Program-made: the position numbers and the translations under genes
DNA from: Semisulcospira habei
Lineage: Eukaryota; Mollusca; Gastropoda; Semisulcospiridae
Assembly (NCBI GenBank): GCA_036245525.1
Contig: BTPG01000004.1
Span: 51,260,758-51,324,757, forward strand
Length of the DNA stretch: 64,000 bases
Reading direction: 5' to 3'
Part shown: positions 21,845 to 32,536 of the stretch, in pieces
How positions within the stretch are numbered: position 1 is the first letter of the stretch
Layout: every line of letters begins with the position of its first letter
Notes under the pieces: generated by a model
Seen by the model: the letters and a program-made list of their open reading frames with translations, nothing else
What the model was told of the DNA's origin: nothing
Database searches by the model: none

Positions 21845-22696
21845 TTTGGTATGGACTTCCCGGTTCAACAAACAGCATAAGAATGCCTTTCAGTGACCTA
21901 GCAGGCATGTTTAGGTTGATGTTCCAAATCTGGTCGCTTTTGTTTTTATTAATTAAACTGTGTCTAATAACACCGTCATAATAAATCGGCAGTCTTGACT
22001 GATATTGATTTTGTACGAGTCTAGCTAGTTCAGTATGTGTAACAATTTCATATTCCAAGGAAATGTTAGAGATCTTGTATGATGCATTGAGATCCGTTGA
22101 TTTAATAACTTTGGAGTAGTCATTAAAGATTAGTTCAAAACACAGACGGTCATTCAGTGCTCCTTGATAATAAGGCAAATGTGCTGTTAGGATTTCAAAT
22201 TCAAGTGGAATGCAAAATCTATTTCCATATGTTTCTGCCACAATAACGTCCTTTGCTTCTGTTGTTGATTTATCTGTTGCATTGATTCTGAGTTTGGCAA
22301 CATTATCAGACTGTATACCTTGATAAATACGGTCTTCTCGTTCTTCACTTGTGAGCCACAGATCTTTGTAACAGTAGAATACATCAGCATCGTCAAGACT
22401 AAACACTTCCTGGCCTTCAAGTTTAACTTTAATAGTCTTAATAATTGCTCTGCCAAGGTTGCCAACTAGTGTTCTTTCGTCATCTGTGTCTGATGAAAGT
22501 TCAATATTAAAAGCAAGGCGAGCAGTACCAGGAACAATAACGTCACTGGGACCTAGGTTAGGAAACTTGACAGTAAGAGTTTGGTTTTGATCTATGGTGC
22601 TAGGATTGTTTGTGACAACAATTGATTGTCTAATGCACCAAGAGGCTCACGTAGTTTTCTGTATGGGTCTAACTTTGATCCGTAGGACGATGTCAT

Positions 22697-22737
22697 TTTA
22701 TTATGCAAAAATCAAAAAAATTAAATTAATAAAAACA
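22697..22737. promoter_or_regulatory. 41-bp divergent AT-rich start region
   Basis: Only 41 bp, nearly all A and T, separate the minus-strand capsid start from the plus-strand ATG at 22738. Both starts must be served from this interval, which contains A-runs on both strands. Promoter function is inferred from layout. Confidence 0.5.
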
Positions 22738-23961
22738 ATGGCAGCGGGAGGATTTGGTCATGAAGATTTTGAAATGGATGACATGAATGACTATGATACT
22801 GGTGCAACAGATATGACTGGAATGGTAAATACTTCTAGTATGTATCACGAACTGTTAAAAGACAAAGTGAACTCGTTTTATGATAGTGTTGGTGACCGCC
22901 CAGATGAAATAGATCCTAATCAGTTTGAATATGATAAAGGTCATTTATATTTAAACACTTTTGACAAAGGAAAAGTACAATTGACTAACAAAAGAGATCC
23001 CGGCAAGTTTAGAGCTTTAAGTACAATCAAAAGTGAAGGTGGTGTTGGCGCCTTGCGTCAACTTGGTATTGGAGATAAAAAGTTACCACCTCGTCTTGCT
23101 AGTGCTCTTCATGATGCACAAACAAGGTTGCCAACTGGACAAGAAATTGAAATGACTGAAGTAACAAGACTGCCAGAATTAGCAAACACAGTAATACAAG
23201 CAACTTCATTTACAGAAGGGCAAATAAATGAGGCTATGAAAACAATGGGTGACTCTCCTTTGACAATGCGGGAATTTATGGGGTTGGATAAATCACTGCA
23301 GTCAATCAGAGGTGAGCTGGTGAATAATGTAGCCAAACTAGGGGAGCTTGATAATCACATAGAAAGAGAAAAAGAAAAACTAGCTAAAGCTGATGATGAG
23401 AATTATGACACAGAAATGAAAGAAAGAATACAACACAGATTAAATGATTTGCAGATTGAAAGATCTGCACGGCTAGAAGTGATTGAAATAGGAAAAGAAA
23501 AACTGAAAACACAGGTCAACAGGATTAGAGAAACTATTCAGAAAAAAATTCACGAAGACACAACATTGGCTGAGAGATTGAAAACACTTTTCAGAGAGCA
23601 GGGTATCACAATTGCAAATTTAATTACTGCTCTTGGATTTATTATCAGTACTGTTGTGTTATCTGTAACAGGTGGTGGTAGCAGTCCAGCTCCACCTGCC
23701 CCTCCAGCTCCTCCAGTTCCATCAGACCCAAAAGATTTACAGGCATGGGTAAAAAAACAGTTGTCTCATATATCAGACTTGCTTCAAAAATTGGCAGTAA
23801 AAGCAATGGATGCTTTGCCTGGCATAATAGGGATTGCTGTCAGTTGGCTGATCAGTACAGCAGCAAAGGTAGTAGGGTTTATGGCAGAGCATGTATGGGT
23901 CTTTTTGGTGACAGTAGGAGGGATAATAGTGGGTTATTTAATGAAACAGGTAAAGAAGTAA
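22738..23961 (+). CDS. Conserved Polinton coiled-coil membrane protein, 407 aa
   Basis: I chose ATG 22738 after AAAAACA; the ORF is open upstream but that part is antisense capsid leader. The N-terminus is acidic and Met/Asp-rich, the middle (about residues 190-295) is a charged coiled coil, then a hydrophobic segment (ITIANLITALGFIISTVVLS), a Pro/Ala linker (PAPPAPPAPPVP), and two more hydrophobic stretches including HVWVFLVTVGGIIVGYL. No lesion. Similar large proteins sit beside the capsid gene in other animal Polintons; a virion or membrane role is plausible but unproven. Its end overlaps the opposing gene by 24 bp. Confidence 0.7.
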   Translation: MAAGGFGHEDFEMDDMNDYDTGATDMTGMVNTSSMYHELLKDKVNSFYDSVGDRPDEIDPNQFEYDKGHLYLNTFDKGKVQLTNKRDPGKFRALSTIKSEGGVGALRQLGIGDKKLPPRLASALHDAQTRLPTGQEIEMTEVTRLPELANTVIQATSFTEGQINEAMKTMGDSPLTMREFMGLDKSLQSIRGELVNNVAKLGELDNHIEREKEKLAKADDENYDTEMKERIQHRLNDLQIERSARLEVIEIGKEKLKTQVNRIRETIQKKIHEDTTLAERLKTLFREQGITIANLITALGFIISTVVLSVTGGGSSPAPPAPPAPPVPSDPKDLQAWVKKQLSHISDLLQKLAVKAMDALPGIIGIAVSWLISTAAKVVGFMAEHVWVFLVTVGGIIVGYLMKQVKK

Positions 23962-24498
23962 TATTCCTAATCCAGTAAGGCCAATTACCAATGCAGTTCT
24001 CTCTGACTCATGTGTGTTTACTGGGGTTACTGGCTGTTCTGGTGCTGGTGCCGGTGCAGGTGTTGGTGCCGATGCTGGGGCTGTTACTGACATTACTGGC
24101 GTTACTGTCTGTACAGGAGATGATGATGTTACTGGCGTTACTGGTGATATTAATGGTTTTAATGGTTGTAGGTGTGTGGTTGTTGGGCTCAAGTTTACAG
24201 ATTGATTGAGTCCTAATTTTTGATCACGCCCAGCAACAATTATTTCATTATTATAATTTGTTATTGTCCCCATTTGGAGTTGAAGGTCAGATGGTAACAT
24301 GTATAACCCGATGCCAACTACAAAGTCAACTTTCGATCTGGCATATCTGAGAACGTCTTGGTAGTGTTGTATGCTTGATGGGAGATCTACTACTGAATTA
24401 ATTGAATCTTCAAGGTTTGCAAGAAACTGTTATTGTGCTTCAAATTTCCCACTCCCGTTTAAAATATTTGACTTTGTTTGAGCTTGTGCTCCTAGTAT

Positions 24499-27400
24499 CA
24501 GACCTGTGCACACTTTTACCAACCTATCAGTATTTTGACAATGCTTTTCAGTATTTTCCAGAAACTTTCAGTATTTTTCCGCATTTCGATTCGGTTACGG
24601 GATTAGATAAATACAACAACAGAAACACATAGACATTCACACAAACTTCTTACCTTTAAATATTTAATTCCTTGAAGCCTTTCTGTAGAAGTTTGACTCT
24701 TCAAATAAAATTATTGTCACTTCTCACCCTACCCAGTAGCTCACTTAATAGTTCAATGTTGAATTTCACATCAGTTCATGTTTGATTTAAGCTGTTTTTA
24801 ATGACTGTGCAAATAAACACTATAATACTAGTACAGAAATGTTATTAAGCACAGTGGAAAACAAATTACAGTATATTACTGGTGTAGAGATTTGTAGTAA
24901 GCACTTTTCCAACGTTTCAATTTTTCTGCTGGGTGCTGTCTCTGGGTGTCAAATGGGTGACCAGGCTTAGACTTCAAAAGCAGCAAAGCCTCCAATGTGT
25001 CATCTGCCATTGATGCTCTCTGTTCAGTGCGATTTTTTCGAACTGTTGAAAATATTCTTTCGCAGTGAGCATTACTATGGGGAATTGTCAGAATTCCTCT
25101 CATCACAACTGAAAGTTCAAACAAGAATAATTCCCCACTTTCATCTTTCAGATTTCCAATGTTTAGCCAAACTTCATCCATTCTCTGAGATTTAGTGCAG
25201 CTGGAAATGTCAGTACTCTGATACAGAGCAAACTGCTCTAATACTGTATTCACGGTGCAGCCTGAAGGTCTCAGTGCTGGAAATCTGTTCAGGAAAAAAT
25301 CCAAATCGTTTTTGGAAGATGACTGCTGTAGACTTGCATCTGCTACCTGGGCATGGGTTAGGAGGGGCTCTTTTAAAGGCAGATTGGTAACAAGATAATC
25401 TGTTACAGCTTGAAAGTACTTCCTGACATCAATGTAAAAATCCTTCAGGCGGCTCTCCCTCAAACCACTAGTGGCATCAGCAATGTAGTTTTGACAATCT
25501 TCTCCAATCACCAGATCCTTGTCATCTTTCAAGTTATATCTGCTCTTGAAGTCAACATCCTCCAAGCGTCCGTTGTTCAGAGCTGATGGTTTCACAAATC
25601 TAGACAACACCGTCTGAATCAGCTTTAGCAAAGATCTTTTCAACAGATGTATCTTCGGCTCATCAGACTGCAAACCAAGGAGAACGGGGTCAAACATTTT
25701 GACAGTGTAGTTCAGAAATAAGACATAAAGCTTGTTGGTTGGTGACTGAAGGAACTTTAAAATATTTTCCACTTTCTTGAGTGCATATGGCTTGTCAGAG
25801 ACCCCATCACTCATGGATGATTTTTTGCTGTCTTGGACTTTTTTTTCTTCCTTGAAATATTCCTTTAATGGTGACCAGTTTTGCAAAAGACGTTCCAAGC
25901 AGCGGCCAATGCTCAACCAAGGTGTGCACACATGCTTGAGCATTCTTTTTTGTTCCACGTCAAAAAGAACTTGCATACTGGAAAATTCTTGTTTTCTCTT
26001 ATCACTTTTTTGAAAAAAGTAATAAACATCCTGCAGAACGTCTCCCACATCCGGTAGACATTGTGCACCCTTCTGTGCAGCAATGTGGACAAGGTGCAGG
26101 CAACAGCCTGCCATGTGTACTTCTGGGTGCTTCTGCCTGACAAAAGCCACAACTCCCTTGTGCTTTCCCGTCATAACTGCAGCATTGTCACATCCTAGTG
26201 AGAGACAGTCCTTCCATTCAATGTGTCTTGCTTTCAGTTCAGAATCCAACAGCTTAAAAATGTTTTCACCAGTGGAGGGTCCAGTGCACTCTGGTAAAGA
26301 CAATAACTCAGAGTTAACTAGTCCAGTACAAAGGTCTACAGATCTAACAACCAGCGAATATTGTTTACTCTTTTCATCGTTACTTCCATCTGTGGATAGT
26401 GTAAATGCTGACTTTTGAAGCCTCTCGGACAACTCTTCTTGTTGATCCTTACCAAGGGTCTTGATTAAACAAGTTGCTTTTTTTCTCCCACACCTAAGGT
26501 CTGCAATGTGGAGATAGAGAAAGAATATAAGCAAATTTAACATTCACAATAGCATTAATATTAAAATAGATAAGAGCTCACTCATAAGACCACATTTTAA
26601 AAACATATTGACACATTTTGTGGTGCTACAATTTATTTTGAAAAAAAAAATGACAGGGAAAGAATAACGACATAAATCTTTGGAAGAAAACCCCCACAGG
26701 AAATAATAAGGCAAAACTGGTAAATTTTGTAGGCCTACACACCTAATTTTTTATTTAATATTATATATAATGTTGTATAATGGTGATCTGTTCTATATCT
26801 ATTACACTGCTACTCATATCGGGCAGTAGTGGTAGTCTACTACAACAATAATAATAATTAAAAATAATAATTGTTTAATCACTGTTTCGTATGTAGAAAT
26901 TATTTCTTGTTTTAATTTATATTATTTTGATTATAAGTGTTTTGAGCTGGAACTAACATTAGGGCATACTATGAAGGTATGATCAGTATCTCTACCAGAG
27001 CATTTATTACTGCGCCTTACAATAGCAAAAGTAGGCCTATCTGGCTAAAAGTGAAACTGAAAGTAGATTTGGCCACCGCAAAAGAAATACAAAAGGCAAA
27101 TGAAAGTGTGCTTAGAACTAGAAGATAGTAGGCCTAACTGATGCAATAATCATTGCGGGTTCTTGATAGGGACAGGGAGAGATGCAACTACAACCAACCA
27201 ATGTTTAACAAGTCTATAGTAAACTAATTGTATTGTATTTTTGTTGTTGTTTGGTAGGGCTATGTAACGTTGATGCATATAGGCCTTATCTTTTTTTGGA
27301 TAAACTATTTGACTTACTCAAGTTACTGACTGCATATTTATAATAATTTAGCATTTTATTAATTTCTCCACTCTCTTTTGGCATCATGTTGTTGCATTAA

Positions 27401-28249
27401 GTTTTTTTAAAAAGTACATAGACATTATATTTTACATAACCATTTACATACCTGCTGCAATTTTACTATCTGGAAACATGTGCTTGAATCCACTGGCCAA
27501 AGTGTCAGCAGCAGCAAGGGGCAGATTATGATGAGCAAGAAGCTCACACATCATTACCTCAGCACGTGTAACTGCAACTGAATGCTCGCCACTTGCATCT
27601 TCGTTTAGCTGCCTTCCACTTGATGACGAAAAAAATGCAGTAATTGAAGTGTTCGATTTTGAAGTTTTCACTTTCTCGATTTCTTGATGCTTTTTTGACT
27701 CTACGTGCCTTGTAATGTCATTCCCTCCCCCACTTCCTATCGAAAGATCAGTTTCACAAAGTCTGCAAAAAGCATAGTTGTCACCTTTTTTACTTGGCCC
27801 AATACATTTCCATGTCTTGCTGTAAGAGCTTTTGTAAACCTGTACACGCCTTTTTTTTGGTGGCAATGAACATTCGGATTCCTCTTTATCTGGGAACACT
27901 TTCCCGCTTTCCGGCTTGTCATCCATTTTGTAAATAAAAGGAAATCAAATGACCCAGCCGAACGACGCATGCGCACAAAGTTTAGCTGAACTTCGGCAGT
28001 AGTCGGAACTGGTCGTGATTAACCGAGAGAGACACGAATGCATTGACGCATGCGCATAACTTGTTCATTCGATCTCGGAAATATTCGGCGGTCGGGAATT
28101 TTAAGTCCTTGGTTGTCGGCCTTTGCGTAGCAGACGATTTTCGTATTTTTAAAGAAGATAAATCGGATTCTGTTCAAAAATCCGTATTTCCGTATTTTAA
28201 AAAATGATCCGTACGAAATACGGAAGAATACGGGGGGTGCACAGCCCTG
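24499..28249 (-). mobile_element. Complete hAT transposon with intact transposase
   Basis: Terminal inverted repeats begin CAGACCTGTGCAC on the left and, reverse-complemented, CAGGGCTGTGCAC on the right. TAGTAT flanks both ends (24493-24498 and 28250-28255), giving a 6-bp rather than the usual 8-bp duplication. Subterminal CAGTATTTT or CGTATTT repeats occur at both ends. At 3751 bp with an unbroken spliced transposase it may be autonomous. It is inserted in a Polinton gene. Confidence 0.88.
24876..27926 (-). CDS. hAT transposase, two exons, 699 aa
   Basis: Exon 1 is 27926-27452 and exon 2 is 26500-24876, with donor GCAG|GTATGT and acceptor CACATTGCAG. Together they are 2100 nt, exactly 700 codons. 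Exon 1 carries a BED zinc finger (WKCIG, CRLCETD, DITRHVESKKH). Exon 2 carries the RNase H-fold core (STDGSND and GCDNAAVMTGKHKG with the first two catalytic Asp, then TPWLSIG). It ends with the hAT dimerisation region (PHSNAHCERIFSTVRKNRTE) holding the likely catalytic Glu. There is no stop or frameshift. The intron is 951 bp. Confidence 0.9.
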
Positions 28250-28995
28250 TAGTATACACCACACATATGTTCTGATAAGACTCATTTATGCGCTCAACTC
28301 CTGCTTGAGTAAACCCGTCACTCCTGTCTAAGACAAATGTGGTCCAGGCATTAGACTGTTTCTGTTCTATTGACCCTAACCACACTTCAGATTTTGATGA
28401 GAATGAAGAGTAGGGAGGCCAGTAATCTTGAGGGTATTGTCTGTGACTCATAGCATAATACAATGTACCATGCCTTTGTGATCATCAAGTTTTTGTGTAA
28501 AGTCATACTTTGTACTAATGTTAAATTCATTACAGATTCGTTCAAATGCTTTCAAATCCATGGGATTGTTAAACTGATTAAAACTGGATTCAGTGGGCAG
28601 TGGGGTATGGAGTTCTGACAGTATTCTTCTAAGCTGGTAATATGTGTGGAAACGATAGACTTAATCATTTTGTTTGGGTGATTCAAATGGTCTGTAAAAG
28701 AAACGCCACAGCCTGTAGTTGAACATAGTATAGCAAAGTTAAGTTGGTTTTGAAACATCTGTAGTGGGCTTGAGGACCACTTTCTTGCAGTTGCATCATC
28801 TGTTATTGGAGGGTTTAGGTAATGATCATAAGGGTTGGGTACTTTCACTTGAAATAAATCTGCTTCTGACAAAGCTATATCAAGCTCATTTAGTTGAATT
28901 ATTTTCTGGTCATAAGTAGGTGCGACATTATACTTGGCATCCATGTTAAATTGAAATGCATTTACAGTGGCAATTGTTGGTGATTTAAATTCCAT

Positions 28996-29020
28996 TGTTC
29001 TTTTTATGTGATAATAAAAA
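28996..29020. promoter_or_regulatory. 25-bp divergent start region
   Basis: Only 25 bp separate ATG 28995 (minus) and ATG 29021 (plus). The interval has TTCTTTTTATG on one side and AATAAAAA directly before the plus ATG. A shared bidirectional promoter is inferred from spacing. Confidence 0.45.
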
Positions 29021-29766
29021 ATGTTTATAACCTTATCAAATCTTGACACAAGCAAACCAGTGTGGTTAACTAATGAGATTGATAATCGTGATGGAAGCAA
29101 GGCTGTAGCTATCCATGAAATGTTCTACACAGTAAAGTGGTTTAATGTAACAGATGATACAAGTTTTCATGTCAGTTATAGAAACGCTGGTAATAGTGGC
29201 TTGGGCACTAAAACACACTTATACCATCTGGGCATTATGACTTTTGTACTTTCGCTGAATGGTTTCAAACTAAATTAAAAATTAAAGCAACTTTAAATCA
29301 GGCTAACTTACGTGTTACATTAGAATTTCCTGTAGGTAGTCAGCCTATAATTTCAAGTGAACTTGCATATTTGCTCGGTTTAATAGGCAGACATATAACG
29401 TCTAAGGATGAAAGTTGGGTAATGGGTTTTGGAAGTGCTAATATTGGTGGTTGGTCGCCTACGATGGTTGAAGATGAAATAACTGGAAAATATCCTGTTC
29501 ATTTGTCGGTACACACAGTGCTAAATGTTCATTTAAAAGAACTTAACACAACTGAAAATGTTCACAATGGAAAGCCTTCGACTTTGTTGAGATGCTTACC
29601 GACTGAAACCGCTCCCTATTGTGAGAGTGAAGTTATTAGATTTCCTAATTTGCAGTTTAAAAAATTAGGTGCCAGTTTCTTTGAATCACTGTGTTTATCT
29701 GTAACTAATCAGGATGGAAAACCAGTTATAATGCATGATTTTAGTGTTGTGTTGGAAGTTAAATAA
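29021..29766 (+). pseudogene. Probable Polinton minor capsid (penton-type) protein, frameshifted
   Basis: The first frame begins FITLSNLDTSKPVWLTNEID and includes EMFYTVKWFNVTDDTSF. It then breaks near 29235; the following frame gives GHYDFCTFAEWF and continues with LEFPVGSQPIISSELAYLLG to 29766. The gene position opposite the structural genes, the length of about 247 residues and the opening FITL resemble the single-jelly-roll minor capsid protein of Polintons. That identification is by pattern only. Confidence 0.5.
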
Positions 29767-29789
29767 ATTTTATTTTTGCTGAATAAAAA

Positions 29790-30683
29790 ATGAGTGGTGG
29801 TCCAAAGACAAAAATTATTCCAGTTGCGTGTCCGTCAATAGAGTTAAAAGATTTGGCTGACGTGCAAGATTTTGATAAAGAAGGTGAGGTAGGAGAGGTG
29901 TATGGCCTTGAACTTGTTTCCGTTGGATTGTACAAACAAAAGGTAATTGATGATGTAAAAGATGGCGCTGAGAGACAGTTTCCTAAACTTAAGTCAACTT
30001 CATGATGTTACTGTTCCTACTCCTGTAAGTAATGTGCTCTACAGCTTAAAACATGTGGGTAATAAGTGGGTAATTATTCCTACCCCTGTTCCGCTTGCAC
30101 CTATTCCCATTGTATGGGATGTAAAGTTTGTTTTTATCAGTCCTTATGTTTATTTTACTGATGAAGGTGCCTTAGTATTTAGAAAAGTTGTTAACTCTTT
30201 GTTAACTCTGAGCCAATGCTTGTAAGTCTTGTGCCAAGCTATTTCGCAGAAACCAATTGCAGAGAAAAACTAAAACTTCAAGAGTATGGAAAACGAAGGT
30301 ATTTTCTTACAAATAGAAAGGGTAGAACAGATACTTCTATTTCGTTCTTACCAGCAAATTTTACCATAGATAGAGAAGCGACAATAGTTTTTGAAATTCT
30401 CATGAGATCTTTGGATGCTGTGAAAGAAGCAGATATCGCACAGGGAATCAAACTTACGAGGGATAGCTCAGTAGCAGAGTCAACAAAGGTTGTTATTGCT
30501 ATTAGAAAAATCAATACAGATTTTGAAGTTTCGAGTAGTGTCCCTGCTGTTAAGGTAGTGATTGATAAAGCAACTCTAGTTCGTCTAAGTTTCATAAACC
30601 TGGAACACATAGATCTTGTTTCATTTTATTACGCTAACAAATTGTATACCTTTGAAGAGTTGCAAAATGAATTAGAAGATTAA
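29790..30683 (+). pseudogene. Polinton protein of unknown function in three frames
   Basis: The leader GAATAAAAA precedes ATG 29790. The reading frame shifts near 29970 and again near 30215, so the body is spread over three overlapping ORFs. Segments include ELKDLADVQDFDKEGEVGEV, KWVIIPTPVPLAPIPIVWDV and FTIDREATIVFEILMRSLDA. It ends with an acidic tail at 30683. Mostly beta-rich by composition; not recognised. Confidence 0.5.
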
Positions 30684-30708
30684 ATATAAAAAATATTTGC
30701 CACAAAAA

Positions 30709-31308
30709 ATGCCACCACTGTATCCGCAAATACCGCCTGAGCCGCTTGATCCTATTGTTCCAGATAGATCATTACAGGCAGACTCATTCCGTTTAATGAA
30801 TATTACAGAAGCGTTGAAGTATTTGGAAGGAGAACAAGCAAAATACTCGAGGTGTAAACGACGTTACAAAACGGTTTTCAATTCTGTACACAACACATCA
30901 ATGGCCGTGGGTGTGGTTTCAGCTGGATTATCTGTCACTGGTTTAGCTCTGTTTGCTATGGGAGTGGGAAGTGTCATAGGAATTGCTGTTGAAGGTGTTG
31001 GTGCTGCCGCAGGTCTGGCATGCTTTGGTATGGAGGCCCTTAAAAAAAGATTTCATACGAAGTTACAGAAGCATGAAGCATTGAGTATGCTCGCTGGGGC
31101 TAAGCTGAGCAGTATGAAACTTATTATCAGTAAGGCTTTAGATGATAATAAAATTGATGATCAAGAATTTAAGAGAGTGCAGGATGATTTGGCCAATTAC
31201 AAACAACAGAAATCTGAAATACAGAATAAGATGCGTAGTCAACCCATGAATGTTGAAGAGCTAAAGAAATCTTTTTTAGAAGAAGGGAAAAAGATAGGGG
31301 AGGAATAA
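30709..31308 (+). CDS. Conserved Polinton two-helix membrane protein, 199 aa
   Basis: I chose ATG 30709 after CACAAAAA; the longer frame would need a TTG start. After a Pro-rich N-terminus and a charged helix (ITEALKYLEGEQAKYSRC) come two hydrophobic segments (SMAVGVVSAGLSVTGLALFA and VIGIAVEGVGAAAGLACFG) and a long charged C-terminal helical region. The family recurs in animal Polintons; the role is unknown. No lesion is visible. Confidence 0.65.
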   Translation: MPPLYPQIPPEPLDPIVPDRSLQADSFRLMNITEALKYLEGEQAKYSRCKRRYKTVFNSVHNTSMAVGVVSAGLSVTGLALFAMGVGSVIGIAVEGVGAAAGLACFGMEALKKRFHTKLQKHEALSMLAGAKLSSMKLIISKALDDNKIDDQEFKRVQDDLANYKQQKSEIQNKMRSQPMNVEELKKSFLEEGKKIGEE

Positions 31309-31330
31309 ACTATGAAAAGAGTTCAAGGAC

Positions 31331-31449
31331 TTATAAGCAATTGACGATAGGTTTTAGTAATCCATTAATTTTGTCATACTCTTCACAAAGAGATGTCATG
31401 CCTTTCACGCCTGCCCATTTGACGCCATCAGCTCCACCACCAGAGTATT
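31331..31449 (-). pseudogene. Short C-terminal coding remnant
   Basis: About 36 codons on the minus strand (GGGADGVKWAGVKGMTSLCE and on to a stop at 31331) look like the end of a protein, with a stop immediately upstream. It converges with the preceding gene. It could be the last piece of another Polinton gene lost from the region to its right. Low confidence. Confidence 0.3.
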
Positions 31450-31600
31450 ACTGAAAAAAAGTTTTTTTGTTGTCCTTGTAACTTGGGGAAAATGTCCGAG
31501 TAAGTTGTTGTCTTGGGTCAATAACTTACAAGTTCTTATGTTTAGGTTCTTATAAGTTCTTATTTTAAGTCACTTATAAGAATTTGTGACAACTAACTTG

Positions 31601-31675
31601 CAAGTACATGATAAGGTAACCTATAAGTTATGTGTCAGTTGAAAGTAACTTATAGGTTACCTTATCATGTACTTG
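31601..31675. repeat. Perfect 30-bp inverted repeat with 15-nt loop
   Basis: The arms 31601-31630 and 31646-31675 are perfectly complementary (left arm starts CAAGTACATGATAAGG). The left flank contains several further copies of the TTATAAG/CTTATAA motif. It lies downstream of the last recognised Polinton gene. Confidence 0.9.
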
Positions 31676-32233
31676 TAATTTACTTTTTTTTTCCCAGCGC
31701 GTGGGTGAATTGTTTTTAAAATAAAGCTATAATTTTTTTTTCTCAAAATACATTATGATTTAAGTTGAGGTATGGTTTTGTTAATTTAAAAACATGTTTT
31801 AGGCATGAACTCAGTAAAAAAAAATATGAGGTGCTTTTGAAGTCCCCTTCTGCCTATCCCTGATATTCCTGTCCCTACTTGAATCTTGTAATGGTGTTTA
31901 TTTCACTACACGCCTATTGAAAGCGAACACCTTCCTGGTATTAAAAAGCGGTCATGTGTTACACTAAATTACACCGTTCCCTTACCTGGGTACACAAATG
32001 CTTTCAAAAGGCCCTGGATAACGCTGGAGTTGATTTGGAAATGTCAGAGCTTTCAAAGGTTAGTGTCACAGATTTCACACCATATGAGAAAGAAAGATCT
32101 CAAACTATGAAAAATAGAGTACTAACCTGTGAGCCATTTCAACCTGTTAGGTCTCATCAGAATACCTAGAAGGTATTTATGGCTCCCCCTTGCGAGGTAT
32201 GCCAAAGACGTGTAGAAAAAAACACTGCCACAT

Positions 32234-32536
32234 TTAGCCACTTTTTTCTTCCTTAAGGAGACCTTTTAGCCTCTGTATGTCAGCAACAGCAGCGTCAAAA
32301 GATGATTGTTGCTCTCGTAGCTTTTCAACCATAAGTTTAATTCTCTTTTTTGTCTTTTTCATGTTTTGAAAACATGTTTCCTTTCTATTTTTCGCTCTTG
32401 CTAAGTCTATGCGTAGGCGACTTTTAGCAAGAGTCTCGTCTTTTGTCAGCTCGTCTAAAAAAGCTTGAGTGTAAGTTCGTTTTGAGCTTTCACTAATCTC
32501 CATTTCCTCAACAGATTCGTTTTGGTTGCTCGCCAT
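32234..32536 (-). CDS. Hypothetical 100-aa coiled-coil protein
   Basis: An intact ORF with an acidic N-terminus (ESVEEMEISESSKR) and a highly charged helical body (RLRIDLARAKNRKETCFQNM, then heptad-like KLREQQSSFDAAVADIQRL). It lies inside the Polinton, but the A-rich start leader is missing, and no family is recognised. The surrounding 31.3-33.7 kb may include foreign DNA, so membership in the Polinton is uncertain. Confidence 0.4.
   Translation of the reverse strand: MASNQNESVEEMEISESSKRTYTQAFLDELTKDETLAKSRLRIDLARAKNRKETCFQNMKKTKKRIKLMVEKLREQQSSFDAAVADIQRLKGLLKEEKSG

Larger units (their letters stand above)
18073..22696 (-). pseudogene. Polinton major capsid protein (double jelly-roll), split by an RTE LINE
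   Basis: The gene begins at ATG 22696 after GCATAATAAA and shows the conserved Polinton capsid start (SSYGSKLDPYRKLREPLGAL). The frame is lost near 22597. The main part follows with YGNRFCIPLEFEIL, WNINLNMPARSLKGILMLF, then the RTE insertion at 21849-18498. The C-terminal jelly-roll continues from 18500 with KFYNPK, TIEGRPNQVYALGM, KYALWLDLRSTDDDYLHGSG and DAQLNIQ to 18073. Uninterrupted length would be about 425 residues, normal for this family. It would form the hexon-like shell of a virion. Confidence 0.9.
23938..28995 (-). pseudogene. Large conserved Polinton structural-type protein, split by a hAT
   Basis: The gene starts at ATG 28995 (MEFKSPTIATVNAFQF). Frame changes occur near 28650 and near 28470 (continuing with SHRQYPQDYWPPYSSF and ERINESYQNICVV). 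The hAT lies at 24499-28249. Beyond it come GAQAQTKSNILNGSGKF, an in-frame TAA near 24421, then VDLPSSIQHYQDVLRYARSK and YNNEIIVAGRDQKLGL, a Pro-rich linker and a C-terminal membrane helix (LVIGLTGLGILLLYLF) to 23938. This order of blocks is conserved in many animal Polintons. Its function is not established. A one-base frame change also lies at or near the hAT site. Confidence 0.75.
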
